The notes beneath the pieces were generated by a model. That model was given only the letters and a program-made list of their open reading frames with translations. It did not search any database and was not told where the DNA came from. The translations under genes were made by a program, and so were the position numbers. From Stenogyne calaminthoides (Eukaryota; Streptophyta; Magnoliopsida; Lamiales; Lamiaceae), in the NCBI GenBank assembly GCA_037126765.1, contig JBBCBC010000007.1, positions 40,589,394 through 40,653,393 of the forward strand: a stretch of DNA of 64,000 bases, read 5' to 3'. Position 1 is the first letter of the stretch. The number at the start of each line of letters is the position of its first letter. Below, one piece after another: positions 46,741 through 57,966 of the stretch.

Positions 46741-46875
46741 GCAGCGCCGTGGCTTGGCATTCTTGGGTGGTGGCGGCCAGTCCGCCACAAGAATGAAAAA
46801 TGGTGGTCGTTTTTACCACTACTTGTCATGACAATTGTAGTTAATTTGGAGAAAACGAATTGTGAATTGTGACTT

Positions 46876-46992
46876 AGTGTGTGTTTTGAAACTTTAAAAA
46901 CAGCTTGTAGAAGCACTTATTTTTAAAAGTTGTGAGAGATAGTTTTGAAAATAAATGCTTCTAGAAGCTATTTTTAGTGTTTCAAAACACTA
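46876..46992. mobile_element. Short hairpin MITE
   Basis: AGTGTGTTTTGAAACTTTAA, AACAGCTTGTAGAAGCACTT is mirrored by AAATGCTTCTAGAAGCTATT and GTGTTTCAAAACACTA, a nearly complete 115-bp foldback. One arm (CTCACAACTTTTAAAAATAA, GTGTTTCAAAACACACC) recurs at 49218-49275. Confidence 0.65.
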
Positions 46993-47534
46993 CCTTAGTG
47001 TGATGAATTTGATGATATAGAAGTAATGGTATCACGATATGGGGTTATTTTTGTAAGGTTCCAAACGCGTACCAACTTTGGTTAGTGTTGATCATGTTTG
47101 TTGGGAAGGGTGGATTAAGAAAAATTGACTACATGGTTTTGCGAGTTTTTATATAATTATTTCAATAATCTTCAGGAATTATTGTGGTATTTTTTGAAAA
47201 AATAATAAATGATTATGATCATTTAAAATTGCATGCAAAAATAATTTAGAATATTTTGCATTTTCTTTTATCAAATTAAATAAACTCTCACAAGTTATAA
47301 TCTAAAAGCTAAAACAAAGAGTTTTTGGTAACTTATGTTTTTTTTTTATCTTTGATTTTTTTTAAAAATATTATTAATCAATTATTTCATGATCACCGAT
47401 TTTAGTTAATCCTTTTCAAATTACACTATAAGTTGGTCTTTTGCAAATTAAAAAAATGATCAACACGTCGGTTAATTAATTGTGTTCTCGAAGGATGAAT
47501 CGACAAATATCTATCATTGCGCGATTATATTAAT
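46993..47534. other. AT-rich spacer
   Basis: No supported gene, repeat terminus or regulatory site. Confidence 0.5.
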
Positions 47535-47785
47535 TAGGGTTACTTGATTGTGGTTAATGGAAGTGGTAATGAAAATTACTTTTATTAATGTTGTTTGTTA
47601 GTTTTGATACAAAAATAATAGGAATATAAGTAAGCAATTGATTGTCTCCACCCACTCAACCCACCTTCATAATGCCCATTGTTCATATTTTAACCAAGTA
47701 ATAGAATACATTTAATAACCATTAATCATTTGACCCCCAAATAATATCCATTATCCATTATCATTACCATTAATGATACTTTAAT
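47535..47785. mobile_element. Decayed Tourist-type MITE relic
   Basis: GGTAATGAAAATTACTTTTA, GTTGTTTGTTAGTTTTGATA and CCACCCACTCAACCC match in reverse orientation the element at 58717-58976. Its ends are eroded (GGGTTACTTGATTGTGG left; ATGATACTTTAATTCC right). Confidence 0.55.
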
Positions 47786-47820
47786 TCCATAGGAGTATTT
47801 AATTAGAGAATTAAGTGAGC

Positions 47821-47905
47821 ATGGGATGAGTAGTCGAGTTGTTATGGCGTACGCATGCATTTTGATTTTGAGTCTTGTGGTGATGTCAGCCCAGGGCCTG
47901 ACCGT
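47821..47905 (+). mobile_element. Possible SINE head, degenerate
   Basis: GAGTAGTCGAGTTGTTATGG resembles an A box and TTTTGAGTCTTGTGGTGATG a worn B box about 40 bases later, in the spacing of tRNA-derived SINEs. No poly-T/A tail is obvious. Confidence 0.25.
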
Positions 47906-48300
47906 TGTTCATTATTTTCCCTGATTCTCTTGACAATTACGCTGATAATTGCTTGACATGATTTAAATCCAGATTGGCCATGTAATTTGTAATATTGTTG
48001 TTGTGTGATTTTATGATGCAATTAATGTTTTTCTTAATATTATATTATTTTGGCTATAATTTACAATAATACTTGTGTGCAATTCAATTTAATTTTACAT
48101 TGAATAAACCATGTACAACCTAAATACTAAATAATGAACCTTAAATCATGATTTATCCGGGCCGGGTGAACCATGAACCACTCAGACCGAGTTATGGTCG
48201 GGCCAAAAAAAAAAAAACCAAAAAACCGAACTGATAAAAAAAATGATTATGAGTAAAATTAAATAGAGATAAATGTGAGGAAAAAAGACAAAAACTTATA

Positions 48301-48526
48301 TAGACCTGGTTCATGCTATGAATTCGGTTATTTAAGTATCATTGTTACATACAAAAACTCTCACTGCTATGTATAAAAACTATCACTGTTATGTACAAAA
48401 GCAATCACTGTGTAAAAAATGCTTTATATTTTTAAACAGTAAAAGTTTTTGTGCATAACAGTGATAATTTTTACACATAAAAGTGATAGAGTTCATTTAT
48501 GAACCTGATTCACATGAGTGTTACTC
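48301..48526. mobile_element. Palindromic repeat, copy 1
   Basis: TAGACCTGGTTCATGCTATG to TTCACATGAGTGTTACTC. The inner halves are inverted: AACTCTCACTGCTATGTATA with ATCACTGTTATGTAC on the left, GTGCATAACAGTGATAATTT and AAAAGTGATAGAGTT on the right. Very similar to 52262-52487. Likely a MITE-type foldback. Confidence 0.65.
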
Positions 48527-49278
48527 GAAAAAAAAATAGTAAAATGATAAATATTGAAACGGAGAGAGTAGATCATTATTTTGCAAAGTCAAATTCTTAA
48601 AAGAAAAATTGAACTAATTAATTATGGCAAAGTATAGGGTAAACAAGTTTCCTGGTGAAACTGGTTAAGAAGTGTGCCTTTTTACTGTAAAGGGTGTGAC
48701 GTTTTACTATAAAGACTATTACTCATAAAAGTGAAGGGTGTGACTTATATTATAGTAAAAAGTGTCGTAGTGATAACTGAAGGGTGTGATTTTAGGCGAT
48801 GAAGTGGCTTGGCATTCTTGGCTGATCGATGATGCATGGCTCGCAAGAAAGATGATGCATGCATACGTGATTAAAACTCTACTGCTGCCCATCATTAATT
48901 TCTAGTTTAATTACTTTTGTTAATTAATAACTCGATAATGGAGACTTCTCGTGTAAACTTTGTGGGGGCGGAAAAAGACATAAAACACTTGTTTTTCCAT
49001 TCCAACTTAATAATTTGGAGCGCAAATTTAGTCATCTCTCCACCCGTGATTAAACAGGAATTTGCAAACACAATGATCCACAACTTTAGGAAATGAAATC
49101 ACCTATTTCATAATTGGTGTTCCACTTTATATTTCATAATATGGATGAATGACATATGAAATAATAAGAGTATCCAACAAATCTCCATATTTTGGTTCAT
49201 GTGTTAAAGATCCCTCTCACAACTTTTAAAAATAAGTGATTCTGAAAGCTATTTTAAGTGTTTCAAAACACACCCTAC

Positions 49279-49423
49279 ATATCTAAATAACAACTTTAAA
49301 AATGCTTAATCCCATCATCATCTCTAAAAATGGCAACATTCTTGTGTTTGATTTTCTTCATTTCCGTATTCTCAACAGTTCTTAGCATAACAAACATTAC
49401 TCATGCATACAGCCACTGACGAT
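49279..49423 (+). pseudogene. Duplicated 5' end of the RLP gene
   Basis: TCTAAATAACAACTTTAAAA, GCTTAATCCCA and the ATG at 49330 match 50067-50215. The frame gives a signal peptide FLCLIFFISVFSTVLSITNI ending HAYSH and a stop at 49417, where the full copy continues CQEND. Only leader and signal peptide remain. Confidence 0.8.
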
Positions 49424-49777
49424 GATTAAATGATAAAATAGTGACAATTGTATAAATTAAATGAAATAAACAATGATTTTAATATTGAAATAGTAATGAC
49501 ATTAAGTGTAATATTGAGATGTTTGAGAGGTATAAATAAAAGAGAAAAAAAATTACTTTATTACTATTTATAAAAATATTTAATTGAATTTAAAACAATT
49601 ATTCGATTGAATTTGGAACTGGATTATTATAATTTGAGTAATTGACTAATGCTTTTAAACAAGTTGGTAGATAGACATGCCAATCAAAAGTGGGAATAGA
49701 ATGACTTTCAAATTTCTAATTTAAGGGCCACAAGACCTCAAGTCATATTGGTAGATAGACATGCACCTTAATTAATA

Positions 49778-50052
49778 CTCCCTCATTTTTTATTTACATG
49801 TTGTTTTAATCTTTTAAACTATTTGTGAAATAGACATCGTTCTGGTATTTTATTCATTTTATGTCATATTTGCCCTTAATATTATAATTTCAAATTTTCT
49901 ATAAATGTGTTGTGTGTTTAATTTTTCAACGAATAGTATTTATTGTTATGAATATTTAAATAAAATTAATTGAGGTTAATTTTGAAAAAAAAACCCTTAA
50001 TTTGTCTTAAAAACTTAATAATAACATCTATTAAAAAAAGGGATGGAGGGAG
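49778..50052. mobile_element. Stowaway MITE upstream of the RLP
   Basis: CTCCCTCATTTTTTATTTAC at left, GGGATGGAGGGAG at right, TA at 49776-49777 and 50053-50054. It ends 65 bp before the truncated RLP start codon, so it displaced or became the proximal promoter. Confidence 0.75.
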
Positions 50053-50116
50053 TAGTAGTACTACATATCTAAATAACAACTTTAAAAACGCTTAATCCCA
50101 CCATCATCTCTCAAAA

Positions 50117-50578
50117 ATGGCAATGTCTTTGTGTTTGTTTTTCTTCATTTCCATACTCACAACAGTTCTTAACATAACAAACATTACTCATGCATACAGC
50201 CACTGCCAGGAGAATGACAAAAGCTTGTTACTTTCACTGAAGAACGACTTGATATTCGATCCTTCCTTTTCAAGAAAACTGGTACACTGGAACCGAACAA
50301 AAGATTGTTGCACCTGGGATGGCGTCGAATGCAACGCTGCAGGCCACGTGATCGGTTTGAGCCTTGAAATCGAGGCCATTTCAGGTGGAATCGAGAGTTC
50401 ATCGTCTCTTTTCAATCTTAGGCACCTGGAGAAGCTAAACCTGGCATACAGTAGGCTGGAAGGTGTTGAGATTCCGAAAGGCATTCAAAATCTTACATAC
50501 TTGACACACCTGAATTTGTCGAATGCTGGTTTTCACGGACAGGTTCCGGATGAGCTTTTACACTTGAGGAGACTGTAA
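50117..50578 (+). pseudogene. Ve-like LRR receptor-like protein, N-terminal fragment
   Basis: 153 residues: signal peptide (SLCLFFFISILTTVLNITNI), then the LRRNT_2 cap with LLLSLKNDLIFDP, LVHWNRTKDCCTWDGVECN. LRRs follow (HLEKLNLAYSRLEGVEIPKG, YLTHLNLSNAGFHGQVPDEL). Stop after HLRRL. Full-length RLPs of this kind have about 1000 residues with 25-30 LRRs, a transmembrane helix and a short tail. Only the cap and about two repeats survive. Relatives such as tomato Ve1 are cell-surface immune receptors. The sequence is otherwise uninterrupted, so truncation may be recent; an Argonaute fragment on the other strand begins about 50 bp on. Confidence 0.88.
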
Positions 50579-50628
50579 AATACTGATTTCAAGAATGCCT
50601 TTCAGAAATAATTTGTAAAGTAAAATAA

Positions 50629-51000
50629 CTACTTCTTTCCTTGGCATTTATCTTGAGCAGCACATTGGCGAGGTACTGATCATTACAAGAGCGTGTAGTA
50701 GTAGGTGTAATGCATTAAGTAATTATACCAAACTCCAACAATCTTCCTTTTCCATGTGCCTTAAATAAGAATGAACAAAGGACTTTAGACAATAAAATGA
50801 AACATGTGTGCTCGATGGAATGGTAGCTACCATAGAGATTACAGGTTTTCCTCTCCGACAGAACACAAAGGATAACTTTGGTAGCTCATCAAGTCCTTCA
50901 TTCAGCTGTTCAAACATCTTATCCACCCTGTCAGCAGCAGGACTGATTTTATATTGTTCATTATCTTCAAAAACACCTTTGAATTGTTCATCATACTACA
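50629..51000 (-). pseudogene. Argonaute (AGO4/6 clade) PIWI-region fragment
   Basis: The minus strand reads FEDNEQYKISPAADRVDKMF then EQLNEGLDELPK. A one-base shift gives ILCVLSERKTCNLYG before a GT donor. After about 70 bases of intron, WKRK and LEFGIIT-stop-CITP, then NDQYLANVLLKINAK. This order (R V...MFE.., LLCVL.ERK...YGPWKRK, EFGI.TQCI.P, NDQYL.NVLLKINAK) is the MID-PIWI junction of plant AGO4/AGO6, which bind 24-nt siRNAs in RNA-directed DNA methylation. Frameshift, stop and lack of the rest make it a relic. The intron position is retained, so it came from genomic DNA. Confidence 0.75.
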
Positions 51001-51745
51001 TCAGATGAATAATCACATTTAGTATATAATAATTATTGAATACTAAAATTCTTCCAGTATTTCGTTGCAATACATGAGGCGTTGAATACTTGGTGATGGT
51101 GGATGTGGCTGCGTGGAGGCTGAGCGTTGGAGTGTTACGGGCGAGCTCCGGCGATATGATTCTTCATTGCTGTTCGACTTTCGTTTGCAGATATTTTCAT
51201 CAAACACGTTATTTCTTTCGGGTTTGGACTTCTCCAATAACCACATTTCTATTTTCATCAAACAAAAACTTGTTTGAAATATTTCACTGATCATCATTCG
51301 TGAAATCTGTCCCAAATTTGTCTTTTTTTTCCCTCACGGACAGTTGCTCGAAGTGAAACCTCTTCGCTCCGATCTTTTTTCTTCTTCTCCCTTCTCCATT
51401 TTTCTTTTTCAAACTTTTCATTGTTTCAGTTTTCAAATTCTTCATTTTTCATCTCTATTTTTGATATATAATAACTAATCCCAACAAAATTAATTTTTTA
51501 CAATTTTTTTCATACTACTCTATTTTTCATACAAAAAAAATTGTGTACTACAATAATAGAAATGTGTTATTACAAGACCAATTAAAAGAGTGTTACAGCA
51601 TGAACTAGTAACATTGTTTTGCTCATATAGTAACACACTTTTATTATTGTGGTAACACAACTTAGCCGTGCGACAACGAAGCGTCATGAAATGAACTATT
51701 TAAGCATAGATTTATAAAGAGATACTAGCTAACAGTTAAGTATAC
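51001..51745. other. Spacer between AGO and LRR relics
   Basis: A 90-codon minus frame (51315-51043, MGQISRMMISEIFQTSFCLM...) has Ser/Pro-rich protein-like text but no known family. At 51560-51665 GTAACACACTTTT/GTGTTATTACAAG words belong to the repeat family at 1905-2400. Confidence 0.4.
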
Positions 51746-52170
51746 CTGAAAGATGATTTGATGACAGATCCAACGATTCGAGGATACACCTGAAAGATGA
51801 TTTTCTGCAAGTTTATGGATCTTCCAATCTGTGGTGGTATAGAGCCTTCAAAATTATTATTGGAAAGATCTATCCGGGACATACGGGGTGTGAACAACTC
51901 CGGAGGAATGGTCCCTGAAACATAAGACATATTAGTATCAGACTAGTGAAGGCATAGTACGACTAAGTAAATAATTAGTGGGCATCTCCTGTATGCATTT
52001 GTTCATAATGAAATGTGAAACCTAATCAGATACTCTATTCCGATGGGAGAGAAACCACAGCTTGAACTGTTTATTTCAACAATTAGAAACAAAAACCATA
52101 AACTAATGAAGAGGGAAGAAACATACCTCTAATATCATTATTTGATAAGCAAATGGAGCCCAAGGATGAT
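51746..52170 (-). pseudogene. LRR-RLK exon remnants
   Basis: A coding-like exon 51914-51790 reads TIPPELFTPRMSRIDLSNNN then FEGSIPPQIG. A second LRR (LESLDLSSNHLSG, about 51783-51746) follows in another frame with a GTATAC donor. At about 52127-52170 NISSLGSICLSNNDIRG precedes a GTATGT donor. Repeats match the LxxLxLSxNxLxG type, but frames are broken and one CTGAAAGATGATTT word is duplicated. They follow in orientation the exons further right and may be the 3' part of that receptor. Confidence 0.65.
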
Positions 52171-52261
52171 ATATTAATATGTATTATACGATATGCTTAT
52201 GCTTTAAATAGTTTATAAATTTTTAAAATTGTAGTATATATTTCATTGACAAAAATTTGTA

Positions 52262-52487
52262 TAGACCTGGTTCATGCTATGAACTCAGTTATTTAAGTAT
52301 CACTGTTACATACAAAAACTCTCACTGCTATGTATAAAACCTATCACTGTTTTGTACAAAAACAACCACTGTGTAAAAAATGCTTTATATTTTTAAACAG
52401 TAAAATTTTTTGTGCATAACAATGATAGTTTTTACACATAACAGTGATAGAGTTTATGTATGAACCTGGTTCACATGAGTGTTACTC
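52262..52487. mobile_element. Palindromic repeat, copy 2
   Basis: Close match, same orientation, to 48301-48526, differing at scattered bases. It lies between LRR exon fragments at 52127 and 53118, in what would be an intron. Confidence 0.65.
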
Positions 52488-52656
52488 TATTTCAATAGTG
52501 GGTGATGTCATATAATTTCTTTTTAAAAAATTATTTAAAGGAAGAACATAAGTTGAATGATAAGTGATGGGCTTTAATTGCAATATTATTGTATGGAGGC
52601 CTTTTTTTTAAATAAAATAAAATTATAATTAGTCCTATTACATTAGTTAAATGTCT

Positions 52657-52940
52657 TCTGCTTTCCGTCCCACTATAATTGTTTCGCTTTTCTTTTATGG
52701 ACGTCCCACTATAACTTTTTAATTCCATAAAAGGAAAAAGTAACTCAACTACCCATAATTTTTATCCTCACTTTTCACATAATATTACAAAAAATGTCAC
52801 TCACTACTCCACTTATTACTCCACATACATTTTTCCTCTCTCTCAATACCCAAAACTACCCTTAATTTTTATTATTTTATTATTATTTCTTAAACAAAAC
52901 AATAAAAAGAAATGGAACAATTACACCGGGACGGAGGGAG
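52657..52940. mobile_element. Stowaway-type MITE
   Basis: Right end CCGGGACGGAGGGAG followed by TA. The left end is worn (TTTCCGTCCCACTATAATTG). A duplicated inner motif GTCCCACTATAA occurs at left. Located among the LRR exon remnants. Confidence 0.6.
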
Positions 52941-53117
52941 TATTATTTTAGTCAATATCCATCAGACTAATTATTGGGAAGATAAATAGCAATATCCAAT
53001 TAATTACGAGAGGATGGGTCGAGTAGCCCTTACCCACGTAATGAATTACCATCTTTATCTTTAAAAAATAAAAAATCTATGACGTAAAACTATTGAAGAG
53101 GCCAGGAGCATATATAC

Positions 53118-53173
53118 CTGTTAAAGCATTGTTGTCGAGGAGTAATTCATAAAGCGTTTTCATGATTTGCGCT
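53118..53173 (-). pseudogene. LRR exon remnant
   Basis: A 56-nt exon-like piece with AG acceptor (CTGTAAT side) and GTATAT donor reads MKTLYELLLDNNALTG, half an LRR. Phase-1 donor as in the neighbouring LRR exons. Confidence 0.5.
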
Positions 53174-53880
53174 CTGTAATTCAAGTGTCTTTTAAATAAT
53201 ATTAATTATTTTACTAAAATATAGTATTAGTTGGTCTATATTTATTATTTTCATGTGGTAAAATTACAAATGATCTTATAACTTTGTCTGTATCCATAAA
53301 TAATCTTATAAGTTTTTAATTAATTTATCAATTTTGGTAATTAATTTTTGTCTCAATTTTTATCATTTCCAATGAAAATTTTGAATTTTGTCTGAAAAAG
53401 TTACCGTAAAATGATCGAATATATGTTGTAGCACAATGACACGAAAAAGGAAAGTTATTGGGAATTAGCCACCGAAATGACCGAAATTTGTGATTTTGAA
53501 ATCAAGAATCTTTGGGTAGGTGTAATCGAAAGAAGAAACTGATTGAATGTTTTACTTTTTGAATGAGAGACTGTTTAAATGAGAGTGTTGACAACCTCCA
53601 TCGATCGAGGTAAATAATTAACTAATAAATAACAACTCATATCATAATTCTCTAAATTATTTAATCCAAAACAACTTTAGTTGTAATGTTGTATGTACGA
53701 TTATTCATGCTTATAATTTAGAGTAGGTCTTATGTGAAAATAACTTAAAATAGATAGCACTAATTCACTAATACGCATCATGATCATCTCTCGGCCAGCC
53801 TATGTCATTGCCTGTTATGAGTTATGACAACAACCAACATAGTTGCAAACAATTCAATTTAACTACAAAATTTGTTGTGG
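53174..53880. other. AT-rich spacer
   Basis: No supported gene. GTAGGTCTTATGTGAAAATA near 53723 recalls the GTAGGTTTTGCGTGAGACTT text at 19083, a dispersed repeat fragment. Confidence 0.4.
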
Positions 53881-53929
53881 CTTACTGAAAGTGGATTTGG
53901 TCAACTAGCACAAAGTTGTGGGTTCAAAT

Positions 53930-54250
53930 ATTTTCTGGAGCATTTTTTTTTTTTTTTTTTTTTTAAACTTTATTTCTTTATATTTCTAATTTCCGCCCTT
54001 TTTATATTTGTCAAAACATAGCTCTTTATTTCTATTTTTCTCCCCTCTTTTCATCTTTATAAAATTATAATAAAATATTTAAATTAAAAAAAAATTCTTC
54101 AAACATTTTTTAATTTTTTTTTCTTCTTTCTATTTTTGATTATTTTTTCCCCTTTTTATCTTTGTCAAACACAGGTCTTTATTTATAATTTTCCTCCATT
54201 TTTTCATCTTTATCAAATTATAATAAAATATCTAAATTAAAAAATATACT
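53930..54250. repeat. T-rich duplicated block
   Basis: After a run of about 22 T (53941-53964) the segment CCCTTTTTATATTTGTCAAA, CATCTTTATAAAATTATAAT recurs once with changes at 54150-54240. It is preceded by TTGTGGGTTCAAATATTTTC, a weak B-box-like word that with the T run might be a SINE remnant. Confidence 0.5.
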
Positions 54251-54289
54251 ATATATTTTTGTCAAGAATTGAACACACGTCTCAAGCAA

Positions 54290-54530
54290 ACAAAATATAA
54301 CAGTATTACATTAAAATCATAAGAAAAAATGTAAATTTTAAAGGGTATTAAATCAAAACGAAAGCAGTATTAAAGGCAAAATATAACATTATTACATGCA
54401 AAACATAATAGTATTACATACAAAACATAACATTATTACATTCAAAACATAAGAAAAAATTAAATTATGAAGGGTATTAAATAAAAATAGAAGCAATATT
54501 ACAGACAAAATATAATAGTATTATATGTAA
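54290..54530. repeat. ACAAAACATAACAGTATTACAT minisatellite
   Basis: About seven units of 22-26 bp (CAAAACATAATAGTATTACA) are grouped in two runs that also share a 110-bp higher period (AAGAAAAAAT...AAGGGTATTAAAT). The hAT MITE at 54535 inserted at its right edge. Confidence 0.7.
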
Positions 54531-54534
54531 AAAC

Positions 54535-54751
54535 CACTGATGCAAAAATCGGCCTAGGCGGCCGCCCGCCTCCCCGATTTGCTCCGAAACGGCCAAAAAA
54601 ATCGGTTTGGGGCCTAGGCGTCCCCTAGGCGGTCCTTTTTTTTTTATTAATTCATTATTAATTCAAATTATAAATTAAAAAAATAATAATTCTAGGCCGC
54701 CTAGGCGGGCATGAACCGCCCGACTAGCGTTTTCCGACTTCTGCACCCTTG
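54535..54751. mobile_element. hAT MITE, GCAGAAGTCGG family, copy 2
   Basis: 217 bp, ends CACTGATGCAAAAATCGG and, reverse-complemented, CAAGGGTGCAGAAGTCGG. It has perfect 8-bp duplications GTAAAAAC at 54527-54534 and 54752-54759. GC-rich CCTAGGCGGC subterminal palindromes. Sister of 40466-40708. Confidence 0.9.
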
Positions 54752-54759
54752 GTAAAAAC

Positions 54760-55675
54760 ATAAAAATATTATATTAATGTTACTATTTTTTTTTTTTAAA
54801 CCAATTTTTGTTACTATATGAATAAACAAATACTATGACACGATTCACATCGATTTGATCCACAAAATTTCAAGTGGACCTACTTTTGGAGATTCATGAG
54901 ATTTTGTTTCATGTATTTTAAGGTATTATAGTGCATAATGATGACTCTTACCCTAATATAATATGTACAATATACGTATACCACAACTAAAATACAATAA
55001 ACTCAACAATCAACCGTTACCCATCAACACAAGTATCAATCCAAACACTTCAAAGTTAACAAAAACAGTAATGTCAAGTAACACTTGATTGACATAATTT
55101 TCAAATATAGAAATTCAATATCTATTTTTTTGCCCATCCCCATATGTCCCGAACCTATGTAGTACAGGCTCATTAACAAAACACAGAAATGAAATCATGC
55201 CGAATACATAGATTTTAACAATAATATTGATAAAGAAACTTCAAAAATTTATTTTATTTTATTACCCGTACCTGCTATTTTTTTTCAACGTTGCAGGTTT
55301 TTAGATCAAATTATTAACACATGACAGTTGACTTTCCATTTTGTCCTTCTCATATTCAGATTTTTCATTATAATTTTTTTTATATACGCATGACATCTTA
55401 ATTACTTAAAGTATGTATTTAATCAATTGTAAATTTATGTTGTGACAGCAACAAGTAGGCCCAATGCCAATTACTTAGTCGGCCACTTTGACATGTTTAT
55501 GAGAACAAATAATTCTAAAGAACTTCTAGTTCGACACTTACATTCAACGATAATAGGTACTATTAATTAAAGGAAAAAGAGAAAATTAATGTCAAAATTG
55601 AAGTAGGTAAAAAAAAAGAAGCTAATTATATATTTAAAATAGTAATGCCGGAAGAGAAAGAGGCGAGAATCATAC
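54760..55675. other. AT-rich spacer
   Basis: No gene or defined repeat is supported. Confidence 0.5.
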
Positions 55676-55809
55676 CACTAATCATGTTATCTGATAAGAG
55701 TAGGTATTTCAAGGAAGACATGTTGAAGATGGTTGGTGGCAAAGAGCCCCTCAATTTGTTTGATCTCATATACAACCCTTGTAACTTATTAAGTTGTCCA
55801 ACGAATCGA
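55676..55809 (-). pseudogene. LRR-RLK exon (two LRRs)
   Basis: Reads VGQLNKLQGLYMRSNKLRGS and LPPTIFNMSSLKYLLLSDNM ending ISG at a GTATGATTCT donor. This is the same module as the exons at 57480 and 57967, and the donor-flanking intron is also similar (GAATCATAC...GAAAGAGGC on plus). The acceptor side is off-phase relative to those exons, so it belongs to a diverged duplicate or is mutated. Confidence 0.7.
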
Positions 55810-56379
55810 CTGATCCACAATTTTGGAATTTATAAAATTTCTAAAAGAGAAGACCCGAATGATATCATATGTTCCATTTTTAATGTTCTACTCCATGTTT
55901 CATATTTTGGATGTATGACAAGTGGAAATTAAAATATTATCCAATGGCTCACCATAATCCTGGGTCCATGTGTTAAAGATTCAGAAAGTAGGATATATTT
56001 GCAACATGAGAAAATGACACAGAGGAATAGAACTGGAGAAGACCAATTATTTTTACTTGTCAATTTTGATTAGACACAACCGTTAAGGGTAGGAGTAGGC
56101 CAGACTACCCAACAAGACCGTACACCCAACCTACTAAAGATGAATTAGGCTTTAAAAGACTTAGCTTTTAGGTCCAATTCGTTTATTAAAAAAGTCATGC
56201 TTGAGTTTACATAAAAGTCTATCACAAATAACAGACCACACTTTTAATCAACAAAAAAAAATTGCGCTTACACTTCTTCAGCGTGGATAAAACAAACAGG
56301 GCAGCAGAGCATTTTTAATTCCACACTCCCATTTTTCTCTCCACCCATATTAAATAGGGCTCTCCAATTTTAACACTTA

Positions 56380-57190
56380 TGGGGTCATGGAGGGGCATTA
56401 GCTAGGGAATTTCTATCTACATTAGTCTAGTTTCTCTTTCCCTTTTATCTTTATTATTTCCTTTATTGTAATTGAGATATTGTAGTAATTTTATAGAACT
56501 ATTTTGATTCCAAGGCATTGCTTATTTAAATTTAAGTTTATGGACTAATTTATTGGTGTTTGTGTGGATTACTCTTATTTGTGTGCTTAATCTTTATTTG
56601 AAAGCATGCTATTATTGGCCATGATAATGTGTTTTATCTATTGTTAATTGGGGGTAATATTGGAAGATTTATCTCATTAATATAATATAAGCATTCCACC
56701 CAATTTATTATGAGTTCGGGAGATGATTAACTATTGGGAGGGAATTTATTGGTCTTTGGTGCTATTTCGGGGAGTATGTCATTTGCTTGGTACAAATACA
56801 TGTTTATCTTGTACTTTCCTTGGATTAAAATATATTGGAAGATTGATTAATCCTTGTTGAGTGATCAACCCTATAAGATCAAACACGTACCTTAAATTGA
56901 GTTGTTAGTCATAAATGGATTTTTAAATATTGCAATTGCCTTGGAACCACTTTTATTTATTTTTTTGTAATTTTCTTTTTCATGAGCTTGTTGTTGATTT
57001 GGTTGGATTAGTTTTAGTTGCTTTCTTAGTGACATTTTAGTTAGCATTTATAATTAATCTTTAGTTTTTAAAACCTTCCGTATAAATCAATCGTGTCTAG
57101 ATGGAATCGAGTACGCTAACCCTTCTCTGTGGGATCGACTCGTACTTACCATGCTAGGATAGACAACGTACACTTGCGGTTGAATATTTT
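56380..57190. mobile_element. Possible gypsy leader/LTR relic
   Basis: T-rich, stop-filled sequence ending with CCCTTCTCTGTGGGATCGAC TCGTACTTAC, a text commonly seen downstream of LTRs in plant gypsy elements. No domains or paired LTR. It lies in the intron-like space between LRR exons. Identification is from general resemblance only. Confidence 0.35.
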
Positions 57191-57390
57191 ACGTATTGGG
57201 AAAGTGCGGAACAAAGTTTATGACCTAAATATTTTAAGTCATTATTTAGTAGTATAAAATATTATTATACCTACGTAAAAGATAATGTGTTGAATATACT
57301 TCACTAATGAATTCAGCACCAGCGAAATAATAATCGAAATCATATAAACTATTGTCAAGTTGAAGTAGCAAAGAAAACGCTAATCATTCA
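57155..57390. repeat. Intronic duplication, copy A
   Basis: GATAGACAACGTACACTTGC through AAGTTGAAGTAGCAAAGAAA is repeated with about 90% identity by eye at 58332-58580. It lies directly downstream (in gene sense) of the LRR exon at 57480-57617. Confidence 0.85.
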
Positions 57391-57479
57391 ATACGTTGGT
57401 CCCAAACACAATTAAAAAGTGTTTGTAGCCTAAAAGAAGAAAAACATAAAGATCGAAGAGAAAGAGGCTAGAATCGTAC

Positions 57480-57617
57480 CACTGATCATGTTATGTGATA
57501 ACCGAAGTTGTTCCAAGGAAGATATGTTGAAGATGGGTGGAGGCATTTCCGTCAAATTGTTTGACGATATATCCAGCTTTAGTAAATTATTAAGGCGCCC
57601 AATCTCTTCTGGAACAC
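57480..57617 (-). pseudogene. LRR-RLK exon (two LRRs)
   Basis: 138 nt: GVPEEIGRLNNLLKLDISSN, NLTEMPPPIFNISSLEQLRL, SHNMISG, between a TATAAAG acceptor and a GTACGATTC donor. The phase is 1 at both ends and joins in frame with the exon at 57967-58086. Confidence 0.75.
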
Positions 57618-57966
57618 CTTTATAGTTATAAAGAATATAAAATATCAACTTAATTATAAAACATTATGTAAATGTTTATAAACAATTAAAAGCATCATAA
57701 TCAAATCATTAAGAACATGATACATATTGAGAATCTGTTTGTTTAGTAATATGAGATTAGAAGAGATATGAAATCATATGATATATTTTATTTGCATATG
57801 TGATATTTAACTTTTTCACATATTTGCTAAGACATATTATAATATGGAAATTCAAGAAATAGTTATTGGTATTAGACTATGTACATCAACTTGCATATGA
57901 CTGTATATGTACAGATTAATTTTTGCAGCGGCGAGGACATAAGAGAAGGAGGCTAGAATCATATAC

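Noticed and set aside
51043..51315. Possible upstream exon of the Argonaute relic
   Set aside because: The 90-codon frame has none of the AGO PAZ/MID motifs expected upstream.
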